A stretch of DNA of 64,000 nucleotides. Origin: Kutzneria kofuensis. Lineage in GTDB: Bacteria; Actinomycetota; Actinomycetes; Mycobacteriales; Pseudonocardiaceae. Below the pieces are notes generated by a model, which made no database searches, had not been told where the DNA came from, and saw nothing but the letters and a program-made list of their open reading frames with translations. Within the stretch, counting starts at the first letter, position 1. Each line of letters opens with the position of its first letter. The stretch is taken from assembly GCF_014203355.1 (NCBI RefSeq), contig NZ_JACHIR010000002.1, positions 62,001 to 126,000 on the forward strand. The letters run 5' to 3'. Shown in pieces: positions 52,715-61,414 of the stretch. A program made the translations under genes and the position numbers.

Positions 52715-53794
52715 TCAGTAGATGCCCTCCGGAGCGGAGCGGACCACCTGGAGCGGGCGGACGTTGGCCACGCCGTCGCTGGGCCAGGCGCCGCGCGGGT
52801 CGTAGCGGACCGCCTGGTCGCGTTCCAGGACGTTGGGCAGGAAGAGGTCCTCGTGCAGGACCGTCAGGCGGACCTGGCCGACCTCGCCGTGTCCCACCTC
52901 GCGGCGCCAGTCCTGCTTGTCCACGACGGCCATCGTCACCTGGGGATAGTTGGGCACATACGGCAGGACGGCGCCGTCGTCCTCGGGGGGCAGGCTCGCC
53001 GCGTTGCCGAACGTGTTGCCGTAGCTGATGCCGCACGTGCCCCCGTCGAGGGCCTCCAGGAACGTGCGCAGCATCCGCCCGTTGATCTGAGTGCCGCTCA
53101 GCCGCGCCCCGCTCAGGCGGGCGACCAGGTCAGGAGCTCGCCGCACCAGGGCCTGGAACAGCGCCGGCGTCGTGTTCACGTAGTCGACCCGCTGGCTGAG
53201 CAGCACCGTGCACATCTGGTCCAGCAGGTGCTCGACATACTCGTTCGCCGCGTCCATCCGGCCCGCGCGCAGCATCCTCTTGACCCACCTCGGGTCCATG
53301 TCGATCCCGTACACCCGGCCCCGGTGGAATTCCGAGACCTCCCACCAGCCGTTGCCGATCAGGTGCGGGCCGGTGGGCGTGGCCTGCAGCCAGGTGCGCC
53401 CGGGCTGAAACCCTTCGGTGACGAAGGACCAGCGGCGCCATTCGGCGCGGTGCACCAGCATCGGCGGTGTGTAGAACACGCGGCACGGGTCACCGGTGGT
53501 GCCACCGGAGTCCCACACCCGGCCGACCAGGGGCCTCGCCACGGCCTTCGGGACCAGATCGGCCGGGTCCAGCGTGCGCAGGTCGTTCAGGGGGAACGGA
53601 CCGAACTCGGCGAGCTGCTCGTAGCGCGTGACGTCCCTCGGGTCGAAGGACAGTTCCCCGGCCCGGCGCAGCCAGTACGGGCTGCCCAGCTCCGAGTCGA
53701 ACGTGCGGGCCACCACGCGACGCGTCCACGCGTCGAGATCGGTGTCGAGCCATGCGGCGATCGCGGTCGAACCCGCGGTGGTCGGCGCGGCCAT
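52715..53794 (-). CDS. PaaK-like adenylate-forming enzyme, short form
   Basis: A 359-residue protein related to phenylacetate-CoA ligase-type adenylating enzymes. The phosphate-binding loop is DSGGTTGDPCRVFY, and the later SYGNTFGNAA and VRYDPRG segments resemble adenylation core motifs. It is shorter than PaaK (about 430) and the mobile C-terminal domain with the catalytic Lys is not evident. Its ATG overlaps the stop of the upstream acyltransferase gene, so the two are coupled. With the nearby ACP and phosphopantetheinyl transferase, a role in activating an acyl starter or pendant is plausible; a purely half-reaction or non-catalytic role cannot be excluded. Confidence 0.72.
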   Translation of the reverse strand: MAAPTTAGSTAIAAWLDTDLDAWTRRVVARTFDSELGSPYWLRRAGELSFDPRDVTRYEQLAEFGPFPLNDLRTLDPADLVPKAVARPLVGRVWDSGGTTGDPCRVFYTPPMLVHRAEWRRWSFVTEGFQPGRTWLQATPTGPHLIGNGWWEVSEFHRGRVYGIDMDPRWVKRMLRAGRMDAANEYVEHLLDQMCTVLLSQRVDYVNTTPALFQALVRRAPDLVARLSGARLSGTQINGRMLRTFLEALDGGTCGISYGNTFGNAASLPPEDDGAVLPYVPNYPQVTMAVVDKQDWRREVGHGEVGQVRLTVLHEDLFLPNVLERDQAVRYDPRGAWPSDGVANVRPLQVVRSAPEGIY

Positions 53795-54771
53795 CAGCGG
53801 ACCACCTCCGCCGGCGCGTCGGGCAGTTCGACACCCAGATCGTGGATGGTCGCGATGGCCTCGGCGAGGTGTTCAGGGGTTTCCACGTGTACCACCGGGA
53901 ACGGGGAGGTCAGGTAGCGGTCGAACTGGGACGGGCCGAGCACGATGCCGAGCTCGGTGTCCAGTTCCTCCAGGCCGTGTCGCATGTGGACGACGCTGAC
54001 CGGGTCGACCGAGTTGCGGTGGAACATCGCACGGATCGACTCGGCGTCGGTGAGCACAGCTGGTTCGAAGCACGAGCACACCGGCACGGCCGGATCGCGG
54101 AAGGCGATGGCGTCGACGACCGGAGCGAGGTGGTCGTGGACGTGCTGCTGCAGCGGCGTGTGGAAGGCGACGGCGTGCTGCGGCGAGCGCTGCACCCATT
54201 GCGGCGGCAGGGTGGCGGTCAGCTCGGCGAGGGCGTCGCGCAGCCCGCCGAGGATGATCACGCGTTCCCGGCCCGCGCCGACGGGACCGAGGTCGGCGGC
54301 CGGGTAGACGTGGCGATCGGCCATCCGCCAGAAGCGGCTGACGTCTTCCTCGATCGGGATGCTGAGCAGGGCCACGCCCTGCTCGGGGGCGCCCTCGGGC
54401 AGGGTGGGGGCCTCGCGGGCACGCATCAGCAGGGTGAACAGGTCGGCCCGGTCGAGCGCGCCGGCGAGGGTGGCGCCGATCAGGCCACCGAGGCTGAGCC
54501 CCGCGACGACGGCGGGGTGGATGCCGTGGTCGGCCAGCAGGTCGTGGGTGGCGATGACGACGGCGGCCTGGCGGATCGCGCCGACACCCTGGCGGAACTC
54601 GTCGTCGTCGGTATTCTCGTCGAGCACGCGCGCCACGGACAGGCCGGTCCACTCCGCCACGTCGCGGAAGGTGTCGCGGACGCGGGCGTACTGCTCGTAC
54701 AGTTCCCGTCCGGATCCCGGTTGGTCGTTGAGGCCACCACCCAGGATGTACGCCAGGGCCACCGGGCCCAC
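53794..54771 (-). CDS. Stand-alone acyltransferase (FabD/DpsD-like)
   Basis: A 325-residue protein with the malonyl-CoA:ACP transacylase fold: nucleophile Ser93 in GLSLGG (normally GHSxG), and His204 in AFHTPLQQH, which matches the catalytic His region of ATs. The N-terminal FPGQGSQ motif is replaced by YILGGGLNDQPG. The GTG start has AAAGGA just upstream; another GTG three codons later is possible. DpsD/AknF-type enzymes beside aromatic PKS genes help choose the starter. Here it is coupled to the PaaK-like gene, suggesting transfer or editing of an acyl group on an ACP. Confidence 0.8.
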   Translation of the reverse strand: MGPVALAYILGGGLNDQPGSGRELYEQYARVRDTFRDVAEWTGLSVARVLDENTDDDEFRQGVGAIRQAAVVIATHDLLADHGIHPAVVAGLSLGGLIGATLAGALDRADLFTLLMRAREAPTLPEGAPEQGVALLSIPIEEDVSRFWRMADRHVYPAADLGPVGAGRERVIILGGLRDALAELTATLPPQWVQRSPQHAVAFHTPLQQHVHDHLAPVVDAIAFRDPAVPVCSCFEPAVLTDAESIRAMFHRNSVDPVSVVHMRHGLEELDTELGIVLGPSQFDRYLTSPFPVVHVETPEHLAEAIATIHDLGVELPDAPAEVVR

Positions 54772-54825
54772 CGTCCTTTCGCCGCGGGCCGGTCCGGCCG
54801 GCCGGATCTGCGTGTCGGCCGGCCG

Positions 54826-55719
54826 TCAGGCCAGCTTGTCGATGAGGTGCCCGGCGAACTCGATCAGTTCGGCCGGGGTGCGGCAGACCTGCTGGAGGTC
54901 GGCCACGCACTCGTGGGCGCCGAGTTCGGCGGCCGCGAGAAGGTAGTCGGCGACCTCGCCGACGCTGCCGCCGACCGGGCTGTTCGCGTCGCCGGTGGGG
55001 CAGATCCGAACGACGAACCGCAGGGTGCCCGGGTCGCGGCCGGCGGCCTCGGCCTGCTCGCGCAGTCCGGTCCACAGGTGGCCGAGCAGCCAGGTGGGCA
55101 GGTCGGCCGGGAGCCAGCCGTCGGCGCGTTCGACGACCCGGCGCAAGGCGCGGCCGGCGAACGCGGACAGCAGGACCGGCGGGTGGCCGACCGGCCGCAC
55201 GCCGGGGTGGGACTCCGGGACGGTCCAGTGGGCGCCGCGGTGGGCGACCGGGTCCCCGGTCCACAGGTGGTCCAGGACGTCGAGGGCCTCGTCGAGGCGG
55301 GAGCCGCGTTCGGCGAGGGAGACGCCGACGGCCTCGTACTCGTCGGCGGACCAGCCGGTGCCGAGGCCGACGACGAGACGGCCCGCGGAGATGCGGTCGA
55401 CGGTGGCGAGGGTGCGGGCCAGCAGGGCCGGTGGGTACCACGGGGCCACCAGGACGTCCGTGCCCAGGCGAGGGGTGGAGGTGACGGCGGCGGCCGCCGC
55501 GAGCACGGCCAGCGGGTCGAGAAAGACCCGGTAGGCGGCGGGGATGTCGCTCTCACCGCCGAAGCGCGGATAGCGGTTGCGGGGGTGGGTGGCGACCAGG
55601 AGACGGTCGCTCGCCCACAGGCTCGCGGCGCCGAGGCGCTCGGCCTGCCGAGCGACCTCGGCGACGGAGGCGCCGTCGGCGAAGTCGCCGTACTGGGGCA
55701 GGGCCAGTCCGAATCGCAT
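54826..55719 (-). CDS. Luciferase-like (LLM-class) F420/FMN-dependent oxidoreductase
   Basis: A 297-residue TIM-barrel oxidoreductase. The motif VGLGTGWSADEYEAVG is typical of F420-dependent LLM enzymes, and the N terminus begins MRFGLALPQYGDF. It acts as a hydride-transferring reductase or dehydrogenase on a small-molecule intermediate. It sits between the SnoaL-like gene (upstream) and the acyltransferase gene (downstream) on the same strand, so it is probably in one operon with them. F420 is common in actinomycetes; FMN cannot be ruled out. Confidence 0.88.
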   Translation of the reverse strand: MRFGLALPQYGDFADGASVAEVARQAERLGAASLWASDRLLVATHPRNRYPRFGGESDIPAAYRVFLDPLAVLAAAAAVTSTPRLGTDVLVAPWYPPALLARTLATVDRISAGRLVVGLGTGWSADEYEAVGVSLAERGSRLDEALDVLDHLWTGDPVAHRGAHWTVPESHPGVRPVGHPPVLLSAFAGRALRRVVERADGWLPADLPTWLLGHLWTGLREQAEAAGRDPGTLRFVVRICPTGDANSPVGGSVGEVADYLLAAAELGAHECVADLQQVCRTPAELIEFAGHLIDKLA

Positions 55720-55749
55720 GGCGGGCTTCTCTCCAGCGCTCAGGTCGGG

Positions 55750-56163
55750 TCAGGACAGCTGCTGGAGCAGGGCCAGCCGATCGAACATGGCGCACCAGCT
55801 GGTGATGCGGCCGTCGGAGACGGTGATCTTGTCGAACGCGCGCCAGCGCAGGGACCGGTCGGTCGGCTCGATGGTGTCGCCGTTGGGGTGGCGCAGGGCG
55901 CCCTTGTGGGTGCCGTTGAAGAACAGCTCGACGACCAGAGACCGCCCGTCCCCGGCCTCCACCATCTCCACCACCTCTCGGTTGAGATCCGGGTACGACT
56001 GGCGGTGGCGGGTGAGCACGCCCTTGGCGTAGTCGCGGCCGACGCCCTCGGCGCTCGAGGTGCGGAAGGTGACGTCGTCAGCGAAAAGGTCGTCGAGGTC
56101 ATCGAGGCGATCGGCTTCGACCGCATTCCACACCGCGTCCCACAACTTCACAGCGTCACTCAT
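55750..56163 (-). CDS. SnoaL-like polyketide cyclase/hydroxylase-fold protein
   Basis: A 137-residue alpha+beta-barrel protein with the SnoaL/NTF2-like layout: MSDAVKLWDAVWNAVEAD, LDDLFADDVTFR, GVLTRHRQSYPDLN and a C-terminal GRITSWCAMFDRL. Members in aromatic polyketide pathways close the fourth ring of anthracyclines or act as hydroxylation partners. It is first gene of the minus-strand operon SnoaL-like, LLM, AT, PaaK-like, and divergent from the O-methyltransferase. The specific reaction is not clear from residues seen. Confidence 0.85.
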   Translation of the reverse strand: MSDAVKLWDAVWNAVEADRLDDLDDLFADDVTFRTSSAEGVGRDYAKGVLTRHRQSYPDLNREVVEMVEAGDGRSLVVELFFNGTHKGALRHPNGDTIEPTDRSLRWRAFDKITVSDGRITSWCAMFDRLALLQQLS

Positions 56164-56506
56164 GAAATCATTCCTCCACACATTTGTCCCACGGCCGGCG
56201 GTGGTGGTGACGCGGTCTGCGGGCGCACCCGTCCTGGCGCCGGTGTCCTCGATACAACCGGGCGGACTAGCCTGGCGAAATCGGAGAAGCCCGCACCGTG
56301 CTGCGGTATGGCCGCAACGCCGCGGCGGGCGCCGCGCAGGTTCTCCCGGCGGTGTCGCGCTTGTCGCGGAATTCCTTGACACCGGCGGCCCCCGCTGCCG
56401 AGACTCGGTATCGGACCACACCGGGAATTTCGCCACCGGCACTCTTTCCCGTTGTCCGCATTTTCTTCACGTTGTCCCCTGACGATTTCGTTCGGAGGTA
56501 TCCGAA
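56164..56506. other. Divergent intergenic region, no gene seen
   Basis: 343 bp between the SnoaL-like operon and the O-methyltransferase. The right end carries TTCGGAGGTATCC, the ribosome site of the methyltransferase, after an AT-richer segment (TTTTCTTCACG). I see no confident promoter hexamers and no gene, so it presumably holds two divergent promoters. Confidence 0.6.
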
Positions 56507-57535
56507 GTGACCCGTGCCGATGTGGCGGTTTCCGGTTCCGAAGCACTGCCGATCATGGAACTGGCCATGGCGTTCTACGGCTCCCGTGCCCTGATGAGCG
56601 CGCTGGAACTGGACGTGTTCTCCGCGCTCGCCGACGGCCCGCTGCCGCGCGCCGAGCTGGCCGGGCGGGCGGGCATCCACCCGAGGGTGGCCGCGGACTT
56701 CCTGGACGCGCTGGTGGCGCTGAAGCTGCTGGAGCGCGACGACGCGGGCTACCACAACAGCGAGCTGGCCGACCGGTTCCTGGTTCGCGGCCGCGCGAGC
56801 TACGCGGGTGGATTCGCCGAGATGGGCAACGCTTCGCTGTTCCCGTTGTGGGGCAAGCTGACCGACCTGCTGCGCACCGGCGAGCCGCAGATCCCGCCGG
56901 GCGGGAACTTCTTCGAGGGCCTCTACCGCAGGCCGGAGGCCGCGCGGAAGTTCATGGACGCGATGGACGCGTTCAACGAGGAGATCGCGACCGTGCTGGG
57001 GTCGCTCGTGGACTGGTCGGACTTCGCCACCTTGGTGGACGTCGGCGGCGCGCGCGGTGACCTGGCGACGCGGCTGGTGCTGGCCCACCCGGGGCTGACT
57101 GCGACCACGTTCGACCTGCCGCCGGTGCGGGAGCTGTTCGACGAGCGGGTCGCCGAGGCCGGGGTGGCTGATCGGGTGCGGTTCGAGGGCGGCAACTTCG
57201 TCGAGGACGAGCTGCCTTCGGCGGACGTCTACGTGTTCGGGCACATCCTGCACGGCCGCGACCTCGACCAGCGGCGGAACCTGGTGGCGCGGGCTTTCGC
57301 CGGCCTGCGGCCGGGTGGCGTGCTGTTCGTCTACGACCGGATGATCGACGACGACCGGCGCGAGAAGACGCTGAGCCTGCTGGGCAGCGTCGGTATGGCG
57401 CTGGTGTCACCGGTCGGCAGCGAGTACACCTCGGCGGACTGCCGTTCGTGGTTGACCGACGCCGGGTTCGAGGTGGTGGCGACCAAGCCGCTGGCGGCCA
57501 CGGACACCGTCGTCGCCGCGCGCAAACCGGCCTGA
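56507..57535 (+). CDS. O-methyltransferase (DnrK/TcmN-type, acetylserotonin family)
   Basis: A 342-residue protein with an N-terminal dimerisation winged helix (AELAGRAGIHPRVAADFLDAL) and a C-terminal SAM domain (VDVGGARGDLA, DLPPV, FVEDELPSADVYVFGHILH). The His in GHILHGRD is at the catalytic-base position. The GTG start follows GGAGG. The family O-methylates phenols or carboxylates of aromatic polyketides; RdmB-like members instead hydroxylate. It starts a plus-strand run with a methyltransferase and a P450. Confidence 0.9.
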   Translation: MTRADVAVSGSEALPIMELAMAFYGSRALMSALELDVFSALADGPLPRAELAGRAGIHPRVAADFLDALVALKLLERDDAGYHNSELADRFLVRGRASYAGGFAEMGNASLFPLWGKLTDLLRTGEPQIPPGGNFFEGLYRRPEAARKFMDAMDAFNEEIATVLGSLVDWSDFATLVDVGGARGDLATRLVLAHPGLTATTFDLPPVRELFDERVAEAGVADRVRFEGGNFVEDELPSADVYVFGHILHGRDLDQRRNLVARAFAGLRPGGVLFVYDRMIDDDRREKTLSLLGSVGMALVSPVGSEYTSADCRSWLTDAGFEVVATKPLAATDTVVAARKPA

Positions 57536-57579
57536 CCGGTCTCTCCCCTGTTCCGTTCCCCCATCACTCACGCAACGCG

Positions 57580-57607
57580 GGCCGGGTACCGGTGACGGTG
57601 CCCGGCC
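57580..57607 (+). terminator. Hairpin just upstream of the next ribosome site
   Basis: A 12-bp stem (one G-U pair) with a GTGA loop ends 3 nt before the GGGAGG of the gene at 57624. It could terminate the O-methyltransferase transcript or attenuate the two following genes. Confidence 0.55.
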
Positions 57608-57623
57608 TCGGGAGGTTGGAGAC

Positions 57624-58307
57624 GTGTCCGTCGATGAAGAACCGGCCGCCGTGGACCGGGCGGTGCTGGCCGGACAGGAGGTCTACTCCGAGCGGGTGCT
57701 CAAGATCTACGACCCGCTCGTGCTGGGACTGACCAACCGGTTCGTGTGGCGCTGCCCGCGGTCGGCGATGCGGGCGCTGTACCAGGCCAACACCGGGGCC
57801 CGGCATCTGGAGCTCGGCGTGGGCACCGGGTATTTCCTGGCCCGCACCCGTTTCCCGGTGCCGTCCCCGGAGGTGGTGTTGTTGGACTTGAACTCCGACG
57901 CCCTGGACTTCGCGTCCGCGCGGCTGGCGCGGCTGCGGCCGAGGAGGGTGCACGCCAACGTGCTGGCTCCCCTGCCGGTGCCCGAGCGCGGGTTCGACTC
58001 GGTGGCGATGAACATGCTGCTGCACTGCCTGCCCGGGGACGGGATCGGCGACAAGGCCGTGGTGCTGGCGAACGCCGCGAAGGCGCTGGCGCCGGGCGGC
58101 CGGGTGTTCGGGTCGACGGTGCTGGCGGTCGGCGTGCCGCTGTCGTCCCCGGCCCGGTCGATGCTGCGCAACCACAACGAACGCGGCATCCTCAACAACG
58201 CCAAGGACTCGCTGGCCGACCTGGAGGCCGCGGTGCGCGAGCACTTCGCAGACCCGATCGTCCGGTTGCGCGGCAACATGGCCCTGTTCACGGGGACGGC
58301 GAGGTGA
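57624..58307 (+). CDS. Class I SAM-dependent methyltransferase
   Basis: A 227-residue UbiE-like methyltransferase: motif I LELGVGTGYFLA near residue 56, LLDLNSD, and MNMLLHCLP. The N-terminal helical part (RVLKIYDPLVLGLTNRF) is typical of small polyketide methyltransferases. The GTG has GGGAGG upstream. Its stop overlaps the GTG of the P450 by 4 bases (GTGA), so the two are translationally coupled. A C- or O-methylation is expected; the site is unknown. Confidence 0.88.
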   Translation: MSVDEEPAAVDRAVLAGQEVYSERVLKIYDPLVLGLTNRFVWRCPRSAMRALYQANTGARHLELGVGTGYFLARTRFPVPSPEVVLLDLNSDALDFASARLARLRPRRVHANVLAPLPVPERGFDSVAMNMLLHCLPGDGIGDKAVVLANAAKALAPGGRVFGSTVLAVGVPLSSPARSMLRNHNERGILNNAKDSLADLEAAVREHFADPIVRLRGNMALFTGTAR

Positions 58308-59548
58308 GCGCCGTGCCGACCACTGGATCCGACGCCACGGCACCGGCTGTGGACCAGCCGGGCGGAGCGCCCGCGTTCCCGTTCCCGCACCGAGGCACGC
58401 CCGAGCCCGAGCCGGAGTTCGCCGTGTTGCGGGGCACCGAACCGGTCGCCCGGGTGACCCTGCCGTTCGGCGGGGAAGGCTGGCTGGTCACCCGCTACGA
58501 GCATGTGAAGACGGTGCTGTCCGATCCGCGGTTCAGCCGGGCCGCGACCACCTGGCCGGGCGTGGCGCGGTTCGAGCCGGTGCCGCCCCCGCCGGTCGGG
58601 GTGTTCGTGTCCGACCCGCCTGAGCACTCGCGGCTGCGGTCGCTGATCGCGCAGGCGTTCACCAAGCGCCGCGCCGAGACGCTGCGACCGCGGGTGCGTG
58701 AGCTGGCCGAGGGTCTGGTGGACGACCTGATCCGCGACGGCGGGCCGGTGGACCTGGTGTCGCGGTTCGCGCTGCCGTTCTCGGTGACGGTGATCAGCGA
58801 GCTGCTGGGGATCCCGCCGGAGCAACGGCAGCGGTTCCAGGCCTGGTGCGACGCGCTACTGTCCACGACCGCGCTGACCGACGCAGAGGTGCACGCCGCG
58901 CGCCGGGAGTTGTCACTGTTCCTGCGCGAACAGGTGGCGGACCGCCGCGCCCGGCCGGCCGACGACCTGCTGGGCGCGCTGGTGCGGGCCCGCGACGACG
59001 CGGTCTCCCTGAGCGAGGACGAGCTCGTGATCTTCACCGGTGGCCTGCTCACCGCCGGCTACGAGACGACAGCGAGCCAGCTGGCGAACTTCGTGTACCT
59101 GCTGCTGCGTGACGGCGACGCCTGGAGCCGGCTGGTGGCCGAGCCGGCGCGGGTTCCGGTGGCCGTCGAGGAGCTGCTGCGCTACGTGCCGTCGCTGGTC
59201 ATCGGCGGGTTCACCCGGGTCGCGGTGCAGGACGTGCCATTGGGCGACGTGATGGTGCGCGCCGCTGAGACGGTGGTGCCGGTACTCGGATCAGCCAACC
59301 ACGACGAGGACGTGTTCGACCGACCGGATGTGCTGGACCTGGAGCGTTCCCCCAACCCGCACATCGCCTTCGGGCACGGCGCGCACCGCTGCGTGGGCGC
59401 GCAACTGGCCCGCGTGGAGCTGCAGGAGGCGCTGGCGGTGCTGGTGACGCGGTTGCCGGGCCTGCGCCTGGCGACTACGGCCGAGCAGGTGCCGTGGAAG
59501 CGAGGGATCATCATCCGCGGGGTCGCGGGGCTGCCCGTCACCTGGTGA
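58304..59548 (+). CDS. Cytochrome P450
   Basis: A 414-residue P450: FGHGAHRCVG (Cys363), I-helix LLTAGYETTAS, ExxR in EELLRYV. The GTG start overlaps the methyltransferase stop. The first 30 residues are Pro/Ala-rich. Its 3' end overlaps the convergent sugar ketoreductase gene by 11 bp, a tight gene arrangement. It is the fifth P450 of the window. Confidence 0.92.
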   Translation: MSAVPTTGSDATAPAVDQPGGAPAFPFPHRGTPEPEPEFAVLRGTEPVARVTLPFGGEGWLVTRYEHVKTVLSDPRFSRAATTWPGVARFEPVPPPPVGVFVSDPPEHSRLRSLIAQAFTKRRAETLRPRVRELAEGLVDDLIRDGGPVDLVSRFALPFSVTVISELLGIPPEQRQRFQAWCDALLSTTALTDAEVHAARRELSLFLREQVADRRARPADDLLGALVRARDDAVSLSEDELVIFTGGLLTAGYETTASQLANFVYLLLRDGDAWSRLVAEPARVPVAVEELLRYVPSLVIGGFTRVAVQDVPLGDVMVRAAETVVPVLGSANHDEDVFDRPDVLDLERSPNPHIAFGHGAHRCVGAQLARVELQEALAVLVTRLPGLRLATTAEQVPWKRGIIIRGVAGLPVTW

Positions 59549-60359
59549 CCCGGGACGCCGGCGACGCGGGGGCCGGACTCCAAAGCCCCGCGTCGCCGGT
59601 CAGGCAACCTCGGGCGAGAGCGCGGACGTAGCGGTCCAGCAGGGCGGGCAGGTAGTGCGGGCCGAAGCCGAAGCGAGCCGCCGCCGGCAGCAGCCGCAGC
59701 AGCTTCGCGACCGATACCGCGTTCAGCGGCGGGTTCGGGTTGTCCACCACGTACCGGCTGGCGGTGGCGCCGAGGCGTTCCTCGACGCCGTCGACGATGC
59801 TGGTCACCGGTTCGGGTCGGCCCGACGCCACGTTCACCACCTCGTTCTCCACACCCGCGTCGAGCAGTCCGTCCAGCGCGGCCACCGCGTGCCGAACGTC
59901 CAGCACGTCGCGGGTGGCGCCGCGCTGCACGGTGAGCGCGCCCGAACACACCTGCCGGATCAGGCCGGGCAGCAACTGGTGTGCGCGTTGGCCGGTGCCC
60001 GCGAGATGGCTCAGGCGCAGCACCAGGTGCCGGGCGCCGGAGAGCTGGACGGCCCGCTCCAGGGCCAGCTTGTGCCTGCCGTAGGTGGCGGTGGGGAACA
60101 CCGGACCGTCCTCGGTCGCCGGACAGTCCGAGGCGCCGTACAGCGCGCCGGACGCGGTGGAGAAGAACACCACGACCCGGCCCTGGTCGCGGCAGTGCCG
60201 CAGCACGTCGTAGACGAGGGCGGCCTCGCGGTCGAACTGGGCGGCGTCGGTGACCGACGTGCTGGAGACGCCCGCGGCGACAGCGGTGACGTGCGGGTGC
60301 CGGCCGCCGATGGTGCCGCGCAGGTGCCCGGCGAGGAAACCGCCGCCGATCACCTCCAT
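59538..60359 (-). CDS. NDP-hexose 4-ketoreductase-like (extended SDR)
   Basis: A 273-residue epimerase/dehydratase-type SDR: GGGFLAGHL for NAD(P), Ser in FFSTASGALYG and YGRHK as the YxxxK pair. By context it follows a 2,3-dehydratase and a 3-ketoreductase, so C-4 ketoreduction of an NDP-2,6-dideoxyhexose is the likely job (UrdR/OleU-like role). Its start overlaps the end of the Gfo/Idh gene by 10 bp. The N terminus is compact compared with epimerases of about 320 residues. Confidence 0.82.
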   Translation of the reverse strand: MEVIGGGFLAGHLRGTIGGRHPHVTAVAAGVSSTSVTDAAQFDREAALVYDVLRHCRDQGRVVVFFSTASGALYGASDCPATEDGPVFPTATYGRHKLALERAVQLSGARHLVLRLSHLAGTGQRAHQLLPGLIRQVCSGALTVQRGATRDVLDVRHAVAALDGLLDAGVENEVVNVASGRPEPVTSIVDGVEERLGATASRYVVDNPNPPLNAVSVAKLLRLLPAAARFGFGPHYLPALLDRYVRALARGCLTGDAGLWSPAPASPASRVTR

Positions 60360-61414
60360 GCGCTCAGCTCCGCCGGATCCGCGGCGCCTTGGCCCCCGGC
60401 CGGAACGAGGGCGCCGACCGCCCCAGCCGGGATGGTCACCGCGGCGGCGCGCACGGCGGCGGCCAGCTCGACCGTGGTGACCGCGGCCGCGCACCAGGCC
60501 CGCTCCGGACCGTGTCCGGCGCGGTGCCCGGCCCGCACGGCCGCGGCGAACGCGGCCACCGACAGACGGAACTGGTCGGCAGCGGGTAGGGTGTGCTCTT
60601 CGGCGTGATCCTGCTCCTCCACTCGCAGGACCGGCTGCCACCCCGGGGGCGGGGTGAACGCGCGGTCCAGCAGCAGACGGCCGGTGCTGCCCCACAGCTC
60701 GTAGCGAGAGCCGTAGGCGTGACGGAACCCGAACTCCACGGAGACGGGCACGCCGGTGGCCGACACGAGCAGGGCGGCGCCGCCGACGTCGACGCCGCGC
60801 GCGTCCTGGTGCAGCACGGCGCCGGTGACGCGCAGGTCGTCGCCGAGCAGGTGCTGCGCCAGGCGCAGCGGGTAGACGCCGACGTCGAGCAACGCGCCGC
60901 CGCCCAGCGTCGGGTCGTAGCGGATGTCAGCGTCCGGCAGTGGCGGGATGCCGAACGCGGCTCGCAGGGCCCGCGGCCCGCCGATCCGGCCGCCGATCAT
61001 CAGGTCGCGCACCCGGGCGTGCTGCGGGTGGTGCAGGAACATGAAGTTCTCCCGCAGCACCAAGCCCGCGTCGTCGGCCACACTTACCAGGGCGCGGGCC
61101 GCCGCCGGGTCGGCGGCGAGGGGTTTCTCCACGAGCAGGTGTTTGCCCGCGGTCAGGGCGGCGACGCCCCACCGTTCGTGCAGGGCGGGTGGAAGGGGCA
61201 GATAGACGGCGTCCACGTCCGGCCGGGCGAGCAGCCCGGCGTAGTCGGTGGCGTCGGTGCCGAATTCGGCGGCGAACCGCTCCGCCTTGGCGCCGTCGCG
61301 GCTGGCCACGGCGACGACCTCGGTGTCCGGGCAGGCGCGCAGCGCGGGAAGGGTGCGCCGCCAGGCGATCGCGGAGCAGCCCAGAACGCCCACCCGCACC
61401 GCCGCGCCGGTCAC
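60350..61414 (-). CDS. NDP-hexose 3-ketoreductase-like (Gfo/Idh/MocA family)
   Basis: A 354-residue oxidoreductase with the N-terminal GVLGCSAIAWRR dinucleotide motif and the catalytic EKP in LLVEKPLA. In deoxysugar pathways this family reduces the 3-keto group left by the 2,3-dehydratase (UrdT/OleW-type). The GTG start overlaps the dehydratase stop (GTGA). The gene order dehydratase, 3-ketoreductase, 4-ketoreductase gives a plausible route to a 2,6-dideoxyhexose such as olivose. Confidence 0.86.
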   Translation of the reverse strand: MTGAAVRVGVLGCSAIAWRRTLPALRACPDTEVVAVASRDGAKAERFAAEFGTDATDYAGLLARPDVDAVYLPLPPALHERWGVAALTAGKHLLVEKPLAADPAAARALVSVADDAGLVLRENFMFLHHPQHARVRDLMIGGRIGGPRALRAAFGIPPLPDADIRYDPTLGGGALLDVGVYPLRLAQHLLGDDLRVTGAVLHQDARGVDVGGAALLVSATGVPVSVEFGFRHAYGSRYELWGSTGRLLLDRAFTPPPGWQPVLRVEEQDHAEEHTLPAADQFRLSVAAFAAAVRAGHRAGHGPERAWCAAAVTTVELAAAVRAAAVTIPAGAVGALVPAGGQGAADPAELSAWR

